Positions 1 to 5,079 of a stretch of DNA of 5,079 nucleotides are shown in pieces (positions within the stretch are counted from its first letter, which is position 1; every line of letters starts with the position of its first letter). The stretch comes from Patescibacteria group bacterium. Lineage in GTDB: Bacteria; Patescibacteriota; Minisyncoccia; Moranbacterales; JAKLHP01. The position numbers and the translations under genes are program-made. The notes beneath the pieces are model-generated. The model made no database searches. It saw only the letters and a program-made list of their open reading frames with translations, and was not told where the DNA came from. The stretch is from NCBI GenBank assembly GCA_022710085.1, contig JAKLHP010000062.1, positions 1 through 5,079 of the forward strand. Direction: 5' to 3'.

Positions 1-1
1 A

Positions 2-118
2 ACCGACCAAGCCGGATCGGATGAAGTCCTCCTCTTCGGAGCCGAGATCGGATCCAACAAATTCCAACCGACCGGTACCTATGATACCGATGTGATTATT
101 ACGGCGACGACGCTGTAG
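2..118 (+). CDS. C-terminal end of an unidentified, possibly surface-exposed protein (partial)
   Basis: Frame 2 is open from the window edge to a TAG at 116-118 and gives 38 residues, ending in YDTDVIITATTL. The tail is rich in Thr, Asp and Gly with alternating beta-type hydrophobics (GTYDTDVIITATTL). Such ends are common in secreted beta-sandwich or surface-layer-like proteins, but no domain can be named from so short a piece. Composition supports coding and sets it apart: by direct count 63 of 118 bases (53%) are G or C, clearly richer than the AT-rich genes downstream, with many C-ending codons (ACC, GAC, CTC, ATC). A plausible terminator overlaps its stop codon, so it is probably the last gene of its unit and not co-transcribed with groL. 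The start lies outside the window. The reading frame is fairly secure; the function is unknown. Confidence 0.6.
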   Translation, partial: TDQAGSDEVLLFGAEIGSNKFQPTGTYDTDVIITATTL

Positions 119-152
119 ACAAGTAAATTTTGCAGCTGTATTTTTTATTTTT
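112..152 (+). terminator. Probable Rho-independent terminator of the upstream gene
   Basis: Positions 112-119 (GCTGTAGA) can pair with 129-136 (TTTGCAGC) to form an 8-bp stem with two G-U wobbles and a 9-nt loop. A T-rich tract follows (141-152, interrupted by one A). The stem begins inside the coding sequence and includes the TAG stop, which is common in compact genomes. The stem is only moderately stable, so this is a plausible rather than certain terminator. Confidence 0.5.
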
Positions 153-175
153 AAATCTAATGCTAAATTGAAATA

Positions 176-204
176 TTGACACAAAACAATTTATTTTCTA
201 AAAT
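176..204 (+). promoter_or_regulatory. groL promoter, sigma70/sigmaA type
   Basis: A perfect -35 hexamer TTGACA (176-181) is followed after exactly 17 bp by TAAAAT (199-204), one base from the TATAAT consensus. Transcription would start near 211, inside the left arm of the CIRCE repeat, leaving a leader of about 66 nt before groL. Operator overlapping or just after the transcription start is the classic arrangement for HrcA-repressed groE operons, so promoter and operator support each other. Confidence 0.82.
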
Positions 205-207
205 GTA

Positions 208-234
208 TTAGCAATCGATGTTTTTGATTGCTAA
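208..234. promoter_or_regulatory. CIRCE operator (HrcA binding site), variant
   Basis: TTAGCAATC (208-216), a 9-nt spacer, then GATTGCTAA (226-234) form a perfect 9-bp inverted repeat with the canonical 9-nt spacing. The known CIRCE consensus is TTAGCACTC-N9-GAGTGCTAA. Each arm here differs at one position, and the two changes are complementary, so dyad symmetry is kept. It begins 3 nt after the -10 hexamer and lies 42 nt ahead of the groL start codon. In Firmicutes and many other bacteria HrcA binds this element and represses groE or dnaK operons until heat shock. Repression of groL here is inferred from site and position; no hrcA gene is in the window. Confidence 0.88.
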
Positions 235-276
235 TTTATTTAATAAAAAGCTTTATAATAAGTAAAATTTAAAAAT

Positions 277-1929
277 ATGGCAAAGCAAATAGAATATGGC
301 GCTGAGGCGCGGAAGAAAGTAAAAAACGGCCTTGATAAGGTGGCTGATACAGTAAAAAAGACCCTTGGCCCCAAAGGACGAAACGTAGTTTTGGATAAAG
401 GCTTTGGTTCTCCGACTATTACTAATGACGGGGTAACCATTGCTAAGGAGATTGAACTGGAAGATAAATTTGAGAATATTGGAGCATCGCTTATAAAAGA
501 AGTAGCAGAGAAGACCAATGAAGCAGCTGGAGATGGAACAACGACTTCAACTGTCATTGCCCAGGCTTTGGTTAGAGAAGGATTAAAATTCGTGGAAGTC
601 GGAATAAGTCCAATCGGAGTCAGAAATTCTATGGAGGAAGCTAAAGGTAAAATAGTCGCAATTCTTAAGAAAAATTCAAAGAAAATTAATTCCAAAGAAG
701 AAATTGCTCAAGTAGCCACTATTTCTGCCGAATCGGAAGAAATGGGCAATATGATTGCTGGCGTGATGGACGAAGTGGGAAAAGACGGAGTTATTACCGT
801 TGAAGAGTCTCAGACTTTCGGATTTTCCAAAGAAATCGTTAAGGGAATGAAATTTGATAAGGGATATGTTTCTCCCTATATGATAACCAGCGTCGAATCC
901 CAGAAAGCAGAACTTAAAGATCCTTACATCCTGATAACCGATAAAAAGATTTCCTCGATACAAGAAATTCTTCCGATTCTTGAAAAAATTGCCCAAAATG
1001 GCAAAAAGGAGGTGGTTATTATTGCTGAAGAAGTTGAAGGAGAAGCTTTAGCAACCTTGGTAGTAAATAAACTGCGGGGAGTGCTTAATGTCTTGGCCAT
1101 CAAAGCTCCTGAATTTGGAGATAATCGCAAGCAGATGCTTGAAGATATTGCCATACTTACCGGTGGGCAGGTTATTACCGAAGAAAAGGGGATGAAAATT
1201 GAGAATATCGAAATTTCCATGCTGGGGCAAGCCCAAAAAGTCATTTCTACTAAGGATGATACGACGATAGTCGGAGGCAAGGGAAAGAAAAAAGAAATCG
1301 ATTCCAGAGCGGATCAAATTAAAATTCAAATTGAAAAATCAGATAATGATTATGAAAAAGAAAAGTTTAAGAAAAGAATGGCTAAAATTTCTGGCGGAGT
1401 CGCGGTAATTAAGGTTGGAGCTGCCAGTGAAACAGAGCTTAATTATATTAAAGCTAAAATGGAAGATGCTCTTGCTGCTACAAAAGCAGCAGTAGAAGAG
1501 GGAATTGTTGCTGGCGGAGGAGTTGCCTTGGCTAAAGCTGCTTTTCAATTAAGCAAAGAAATAGAAAAAATGAAGGAAAAAACAGTTGAACAAAATGCTG
1601 GATTCAAAGCCTTAATCGGAGCTTTAGCTGAACCATTGAAACAGATAGCAGAAAATGCTGGAACAAAGGAGCCAGCAGTAGTAATTGATAAAATATTGGA
1701 AAAAGAGGGAATAAATTACGGATATAATGCAAAAGAGAACAAATATGAATCAGATATGATTAAAGCAGGGATTGTTGATCCGCTCAAAGTTACCCGAACA
1801 GCACTTGAAAATGCAGTTTCAGTAGCCGCCATGCTTCTCACTACAGAGGCCGTGGTAACCGATAAACCAGAGCAGAAATCAGAATGCAATCATGGCGGAG
1901 GAATGCCGAATATGAGTGGAATAATGTAG
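277..1929 (+). CDS. groL: Chaperonin GroEL (60 kDa chaperonin, Cpn60/HSP60)
   Basis: ATP-driven cytoplasmic chaperonin that forms double seven-membered rings and, with GroES, encloses and folds non-native proteins. The 550-residue product matches the usual family length (about 540-550) and is collinear with it from end to end. Visible nucleotide-site motifs are GPKGRNV (31-37), DGVT (51-54, Asp51 corresponding to E. coli Asp52), DGTTT (86-90), and Asp397 in MEDALAATKA (E. coli Asp398, the hydrolysis residue), followed by GGGVAL (413-418). The C-terminal equatorial segment has GIVDPLKVTRTALENA (498-513). The tail is HGGGMPNMSGIM, a reduced form of the GGM tail. ATG 277 gives the expected N-terminus MAKQIEYG, and an in-frame TAA at 259-261 excludes a longer start. 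No Shine-Dalgarno sequence is seen. The gene has its own promoter and CIRCE operator and ends at a strong terminator, so it is transcribed alone; groS is not adjacent on either side. Confidence 0.99.
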   Translation: MAKQIEYGAEARKKVKNGLDKVADTVKKTLGPKGRNVVLDKGFGSPTITNDGVTIAKEIELEDKFENIGASLIKEVAEKTNEAAGDGTTTSTVIAQALVREGLKFVEVGISPIGVRNSMEEAKGKIVAILKKNSKKINSKEEIAQVATISAESEEMGNMIAGVMDEVGKDGVITVEESQTFGFSKEIVKGMKFDKGYVSPYMITSVESQKAELKDPYILITDKKISSIQEILPILEKIAQNGKKEVVIIAEEVEGEALATLVVNKLRGVLNVLAIKAPEFGDNRKQMLEDIAILTGGQVITEEKGMKIENIEISMLGQAQKVISTKDDTTIVGGKGKKKEIDSRADQIKIQIEKSDNDYEKEKFKKRMAKISGGVAVIKVGAASETELNYIKAKMEDALAATKAAVEEGIVAGGGVALAKAAFQLSKEIEKMKEKTVEQNAGFKALIGALAEPLKQIAENAGTKEPAVVIDKILEKEGINYGYNAKENKYESDMIKAGIVDPLKVTRTALENAVSVAAMLLTTEAVVTDKPEQKSECNHGGGMPNMSGIM

Positions 1930-1941
1930 GATAAATTCAGT

Positions 1942-1983
1942 AAGCAGGAATCACGTTTAGTGTTTCCTGCTTTTTTGTTTTTA
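1942..1983 (+). terminator. Strong Rho-independent terminator of groL
   Basis: AAGCAGGAA (1942-1950) pairs perfectly with TTCCTGCTT (1964-1972). An inner CAC/GTG stem (1952-1954 with 1960-1962) closes a 5-nt loop, with a single T-T mismatch between the two stems. A T-rich tract follows (TTTTGTTTTTT, 1973-1983). It begins 12 nt after the groL stop codon. Such a stable hairpin plus U-tract should insulate groL from the kinase operon. Confidence 0.9.
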
Positions 1984-1992
1984 TGGTATAAT
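1984..1992 (+). promoter_or_regulatory. Extended -10 promoter for the kinase-receiver operon
   Basis: TGGTATAAT combines the extended -10 motif TGn (1984-1986) with a perfect TATAAT (1987-1992). No good -35 exists: the position 17 bp upstream (1964-1969, TTCCTG) lies in the right arm of the groL terminator and matches TTGACA poorly, as is tolerated by extended -10 promoters. Transcription would start near 1999, giving a leader of only about 20 nt that is almost entirely A and T. Confidence 0.65.
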
Positions 1993-2018
1993 CTAATGGT
2001 AAAATTAAAAATAAAAAT

Positions 2019-2966
2019 ATGGAATCTATCAAATTCATTTTGAACTTCAACATAAAAAAAGAATCAGAAGATTTAGGTATTCCGATATGGCAAGCCCCAA
2101 GCCTTCTATTTATTTTTATGGGAGTTTTCATCGTGATCGTGATGCTGATTGTTTATTTTCTTACTAAATTTGATGATTCTCCGGAATTTCTGGTTCTTAG
2201 TGAATGTGCCGTAGTAATAATGATTCTTTCCGTCGGCAATATGATAATCTCGAATATTGAAAAAATGGCTGAGGTCAACAAGATGAAATCAGAATTTGTC
2301 ACTATTGCTTCTCATCAACTCAAAACTCCTATTGCTCAGATCAATTGGGAGCTGGAAATACTTCTTTCAAATTACAAAAAAGGGCTTGATAAAAAACAAT
2401 TAGATATAATAAGGACAATAAGCCAATCAAAAGAAACCATGGCGAGATTGGTCAATGATCTTTTGGATGTTGCTAAAATCGATCAAGGAAAACTTGTTTT
2501 AAACAGGGATAGGGTGAATATGACAGAAATAATAGACAGTGTCGTAAAAAATAATGAAGTTCTGGCCAAGGCTAGCAATGTTGAAATAAGCGTAATTAAG
2601 CCTGAAGTAATCCCGGAAATTTTCGGAGATAAAAAAAGAATAGAAGTAGTAACCGATAATCTTGTTTCCAATGCTGTCAAATACATCAGGAAAAAGGGAT
2701 TTGTAGAAATAAAGGTGGAATCTGACGAGAAAAACATTGTTGTTACGATTAAAGATAATGGAATGGGAATACCAGATAGACAACAAGGAAAGGTTTTCCA
2801 AAAGTTTTTCAGAAGCGATAATGCTGCTTTGTGCCATACAGACGGTACAGGACTGGGATTATACATTAGTAAAAATATAATAGAAAAATCAGGAGGAAAA
2901 ATGTGGTTCAAATCAATTGAAGGATTGGGCTCTGAATTCTTTTTTTCCTTGCCGAAAAATGGTTGA
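2019..2966 (+). CDS. Two-TM sensor histidine kinase without a recognisable sensor domain
   Basis: Membrane-bound ATP-dependent protein-histidine kinase of a two-component system, 315 residues. Two hydrophobic segments (about 27-49 and 57-79) are joined by a very short loop (KFDDSPE), so there is no extracytoplasmic sensor, and no HAMP or PAS region separates the second helix from the catalytic core. The HisKA dimerisation domain covers about 85-150 with H-box SEFVTIASHQLKTPI and phospho-acceptor His99. The HATPase_c domain covers about 200-313: N-box DNLVSNAVKY (Asn214, Asn218), G1 box DNGMG (246-250), F-box region KVFQKFF (258-264) and G2 box GTGLGL (276-281). All catalytic motifs are present. 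The acidic residue that usually follows the H-box His is Gln100. ATG 2019 follows an A-rich leader without Shine-Dalgarno. The receiver gene starts 27 nt after the stop and is the obvious partner. The signal sensed is unknown; it may be sensed within the membrane or through another protein. Confidence 0.93.
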   Translation: MESIKFILNFNIKKESEDLGIPIWQAPSLLFIFMGVFIVIVMLIVYFLTKFDDSPEFLVLSECAVVIMILSVGNMIISNIEKMAEVNKMKSEFVTIASHQLKTPIAQINWELEILLSNYKKGLDKKQLDIIRTISQSKETMARLVNDLLDVAKIDQGKLVLNRDRVNMTEIIDSVVKNNEVLAKASNVEISVIKPEVIPEIFGDKKRIEVVTDNLVSNAVKYIRKKGFVEIKVESDEKNIVVTIKDNGMGIPDRQQGKVFQKFFRSDNAALCHTDGTGLGLYISKNIIEKSGGKMWFKSIEGLGSEFFFSLPKNG

Positions 2967-2993
2967 AATAATTTTAATTAATTAGCAAACAAT

Positions 2994-3368
2994 ATGGAAA
3001 AAAAGAAAATCTTGATTGTTGAAGATGATAGTACTCTCCAAAAAGCTTTAGGGGAATATTTATTATCGGAAGGATTCGAAGTGGTAATCGCTCTGGATGG
3101 AGAAGAGGGATCAAGGCGGGCGAAAAGAGATATGCCCGACCTAATTATTTTGGACATAATTCTTCCCAGAAAAGATGGTTACGAAGTTCTTAAGGAACTA
3201 AAAATGGATGAAAAAACAAAAGGCATTCCCATAATTCTGCTTACTAATCTTGGAAGCCTCAACGATGTTGAAAAAGCTTTAAAAATGGGAGCAACTACTT
3301 ATTTGGTCAAAGCTGATTATGCGCTTGAAGATGTGGTAGAAAAAATAAAAGAAATCCTAAAAATATAG
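2994..3368 (+). CDS. Single-domain response regulator (CheY-like receiver)
   Basis: A 124-residue stand-alone receiver domain with no output domain. The acidic pocket is Glu10, Asp11 and Asp12 in ILIVEDD. The phosphorylated aspartate is Asp54 in LIILDIILP, the switch threonine is Thr84 (IILLTN), the switch aromatic is Tyr103 and the conserved lysine is Lys106. In most family members a cis-proline follows that lysine; here the sequence is VKADYALEDVV, with Ala107. The length equals one receiver fold, and the TAG after LKI is a natural end, so this is not a truncated transcription factor. The kinase ends 27 nt upstream, so the two genes are almost certainly co-transcribed partners. With no DNA-binding or enzymatic output, it presumably acts by protein contact, as CheY or PilG/PilH do, or passes phosphate on. 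A pilus/secretion ATPase gene follows 116 nt downstream, making it one candidate target (inference). Confidence 0.95.
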   Translation: MEKKKILIVEDDSTLQKALGEYLLSEGFEVVIALDGEEGSRRAKRDMPDLIILDIILPRKDGYEVLKELKMDEKTKGIPIILLTNLGSLNDVEKALKMGATTYLVKADYALEDVVEKIKEILKI

Positions 3369-3484
3369 ATATAAAAATAAAAAATTCATCCCGCACCTTT
3401 TTATTTAATCCCGGATTGTACTAATTATTCCAATTTTATTCCAGGATTAGGCTAAAAAACAAAATTAGCGAGGAAAAATAAAAA
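3369..3484 (+). promoter_or_regulatory. Structured intergenic leader ahead of the PilB/GspE-like gene
   Basis: This gap holds three inverted repeats in a row. First, AAATAAAAA (3375-3383) with TTTTTATTT (3398-3406), an all-AT stem with a 14-nt loop. Second, TAATCCCGGA (3406-3415) with TCCAGGATTA (3440-3449), 9 of 10 positions paired. Third, GCTAA (3451-3455) with TTAGC (3465-3469), a 9-nt spacer. The first two share position 3406. None is followed by a proper T-tract, so none is a convincing terminator for the receiver gene. GAGG (3470-3473) directly after the third repeat is a Shine-Dalgarno-like site 11 nt before ATG 3485. No clear promoter was found, so read-through from the kinase operon is likely. 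A regulatory role is inference from the density of dyads. Confidence 0.4.
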
Positions 3485-5079
3485 ATGAGAATTGGAAACG
3501 ACAGACTCAAAGAGTTTATTCTGGATGCGAATCTTGTTGACAAGGGCAAACTCGAAGAGGTTTATAAAGAAGCAGTCAAGCAAGACAAACAGCTTGGCAA
3601 TTTTCTTTTGGATAAAAAATTAGTTAGCGACATAGAACTCAGAAAACTCTATGCCTATATCCTGGGGATACCTTATGTCGACCTGACTAAAAACCTGATT
3701 TCTCCAGATATCCTGCAAATCGTTCCTGAACCAATAGCGAAGAAATATAATATTATTGCTTTTGAAAAAAACGGGAATAACTTGAAAGTGGCGATGCTTA
3801 ATCCAGAAGATCTCCAAACTATTGATTTCATCAAGAAAAAAACTGGATTGAAAATTATTCCTTGTCTGGCATCTGTTGATAGTATAAAATCTGTTATCAA
3901 ACAATATGAGAAGAGCTTAAAAGCGGAATTCGGAGACATTATTGAAAAGAATTCATTGGAAATTACAGGGCAACAAGACGAAGAGAAAGAGAAAGATTTG
4001 GAAGAAATTGCTCAAGGACTTCCGGTCATAAGGATTATCGACACTCTTCTCAAGCATGCAATCTTGCAACAAGCTAGTGATATTCACATAGAGCCGGATG
4101 AAAAAGAAGTCCGAGTTCGTTATCGAATCGACGGAATTCTTCATGATGCCATGACCCTTCCCAGGGAAGTACTTCCAGGAATAATTGCCAGAATAAAAGT
4201 CCTTTCCAATTTGAAGCTTGACGAACATCGTCTTCCTCAGGATGGAAGGTTTAAAATTGAAAATGAAGATTACAAATTTTCATTGAGGGTCAGCATTCTG
4301 CCTGTTTTTGATGGAGAAAAAGTAGTAATGCGTCTTCTGGATGAAAGTTCAAAAGGATTAACTTTAGAAAAAATGGGACTTTCAGGAGAAGCCTTAGAAA
4401 TAGTCCATCGAGATATAAAGAAACCGAACGGAATGGTTTTGGTTACTGGTCCGACAGGAAGTGGAAAAACTACCACTTTGTATACGATTATGGATATTAT
4501 CAATACTCCGAAAGTCAATATCAGCACCGTTGAAGATCCAGTCGAGTATCGAATGCCGAGAATAAACCAGACCCAAATCAATCCGAAAATAGGAATGACC
4601 TTTGCTTCAGCTCTTCGATCTTTGCTTCGTCAAGATCCCGATATAATTATGGTCGGTGAGATTCGCGACGAGGAAACGCTTGAAATTGCAATTCATGCTG
4701 CAATGACAGGCCATCTTGTCCTATCAACCATCCATACCAATAGTGCTTCAGGGACTCTTCCTAGGATGATAGATATGGGCGCTGAACCATTTCTTATCGC
4801 TTCAACCGTAAATGTTATTATTGCTCAGCGATTAGTAAGAAAACTTTGTCCTGAATGCAGAGTCAGGTATTCTTTAACTGATAAAGAGATAAAAACTCTC
4901 AAAAATAGCGTTGATCTGGAGAGTATTTTAAAACGTTTGAAAGAAACAGAGAGCTTGAAAGATGTAATAAAATCAAATTCTGACTGGTCGAATATTAGTT
5001 TTTATAAAAGCAAGGGATGTGATCAGTGCGGTCATGAGGGCTATCATGGTAGAGTGGGAATTTTTGAAGTTTTGGATGT
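3485..5079 (+). CDS. PilB/GspE-family type IV pilus / type II secretion assembly ATPase (3' end outside window)
   Basis: Cytoplasmic hexameric ATPase that powers assembly of type IV pili or a type II secretion pseudopilus. The frame is open from ATG 3485 to the right edge (531 codons); an in-frame TAA at 3479-3481 fixes the first possible start and GAGG (3470-3473) is a plausible ribosome site. The N-terminal T2SSE_N/MshEN-type domain covers about 1-143 (LGNFLLDKKLVS, then LGIPYVDL), followed by a charged linker (about 144-175). The ATPase part has SDIHIEP (198-204), RVRYRIDG (210-217, Asp box), Walker A GPTGSGKTT (322-330), Walker B DIIMVGEIRD (386-395, catalytic Glu392) and His box GHLVLSTIHTN (409-419). 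Two CxxC pairs (Cys455/458 and Cys512/515) form the tetracysteine zinc site typical of PilB and GspE and absent from PilT retraction ATPases. Family length is about 560-600, so only the last few dozen residues should be missing. PilB and GspE cannot be separated from sequence alone; a pilus role is the better guess for a CPR-like genome. Confidence 0.96.
   Translation, partial: MRIGNDRLKEFILDANLVDKGKLEEVYKEAVKQDKQLGNFLLDKKLVSDIELRKLYAYILGIPYVDLTKNLISPDILQIVPEPIAKKYNIIAFEKNGNNLKVAMLNPEDLQTIDFIKKKTGLKIIPCLASVDSIKSVIKQYEKSLKAEFGDIIEKNSLEITGQQDEEKEKDLEEIAQGLPVIRIIDTLLKHAILQQASDIHIEPDEKEVRVRYRIDGILHDAMTLPREVLPGIIARIKVLSNLKLDEHRLPQDGRFKIENEDYKFSLRVSILPVFDGEKVVMRLLDESSKGLTLEKMGLSGEALEIVHRDIKKPNGMVLVTGPTGSGKTTTLYTIMDIINTPKVNISTVEDPVEYRMPRINQTQINPKIGMTFASALRSLLRQDPDIIMVGEIRDEETLEIAIHAAMTGHLVLSTIHTNSASGTLPRMIDMGAEPFLIASTVNVIIAQRLVRKLCPECRVRYSLTDKEIKTLKNSVDLESILKRLKETESLKDVIKSNSDWSNISFYKSKGCDQCGHEGYHGRVGIFEVLD

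Noticed and set aside
1..73. Short direct repeats (AACCGACC at 1-8 and 66-73; related GGATCGGAT and GATCGGATCC)
   Set aside because: They are 8-10 nt long, fall within coding sequence with Asp/Gly/Thr-rich codons, and do not form a regular array.
228..259. A second groL promoter with TTGCTA (228-233) and TATAAT (254-259)
   Set aside because: The spacer would be 20 bp, the -35 match lies wholly inside the right CIRCE arm, and the leader would be only about 10 nt. The upstream TTGACA-17-TAAAAT pair is far better; TATAAT is expected by chance in such AT-rich DNA.
240..1548. Long minus-strand open frames across groL
   Set aside because: They lie opposite a certain, full-length groL and have low-complexity, Phe/Ser/Ile-rich translations typical of antisense shadows. 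No ribosome site, promoter or recognisable domain supports them.
2483..2911. Minus-strand open frames opposite the kinase
   Set aside because: The kinase reading is confirmed by all its motifs; the antisense translations resemble no family and are explained by codon bias.
3406..3449. Rho-independent terminator after the receiver gene
   Set aside because: The dyad TAATCCCGGA/TCCAGGATTA has a 24-nt loop, a C-A mismatch and is followed by GGCTAAAAAAC rather than a T-tract on either strand, so it does not fit an intrinsic terminator.
3451..3469. A second CIRCE-like operator (GCTAA-N9-TTAGC)
   Set aside because: The arms are only 5 bp and are in the reverse order compared with CIRCE (TTAGC first, GCTAA last). 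The N9 spacing is probably coincidence.
3620..4581. Minus-strand open frames at 3620-3939, 3953-4228 and 4270-4581
   Set aside because: The + strand here encodes a collinear PilB/GspE ATPase with Walker A and conserved Asp-box motifs; the + strand frame is simply cut by the window edge, which leaves the antisense frames looking more prominent than they are.

Overview
The window is a compact, AT-rich bacterial segment in which every gene lies on the + strand. It holds the last 38 codons of an unidentified, probably surface-exposed protein; a complete groL chaperonin gene with its own promoter and CIRCE operator; a two-component pair (short two-TM histidine kinase and stand-alone receiver); and the first 531 codons of a PilB/GspE-type ATPase that runs off the right edge. 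The likely source is a low-GC bacterium, possibly of the Patescibacteria/CPR (Parcubacteria-like) group. The reasons are A-rich start contexts that mostly lack a Shine-Dalgarno sequence, short intergenic gaps, minimal signalling proteins and a type IV pilus-type ATPase. This placement is inference; no rRNA or other decisive marker is present.

Layout: 2-118 is a GC-richer 3' gene end, closed by a plausible intrinsic terminator (112-152). 119-276 is the groL control region: a near-consensus sigma70-type promoter (TTGACA, 17 bp, TAAAAT) followed at once by a perfect 9-9-9 inverted repeat that matches the HrcA operator CIRCE with one symmetric substitution per arm. groL (277-1929) is monocistronic, with no groS beside it, and ends at a strong terminator (1942-1983). 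An extended -10 promoter abuts that terminator and should drive the kinase (2019-2966), the receiver (2994-3368) and possibly the ATPase (3485 onward). The 116-nt gap before the ATPase contains three consecutive inverted repeats and the only convincing Shine-Dalgarno-like sequence in the window.

How the genes work together: groL is an independent heat-shock/repressor-controlled unit. The kinase and receiver form a phosphorelay without an obvious sensor domain or output domain. Its position directly ahead of a pilus/secretion assembly ATPase suggests, but does not prove, that it controls pilus extension or secretion through protein-protein contact. No mobile element, CRISPR array, tRNA or rRNA was seen. 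The most noteworthy points are the variant CIRCE operator, the kinase-receiver-ATPase arrangement and the structured leader ahead of the ATPase gene.
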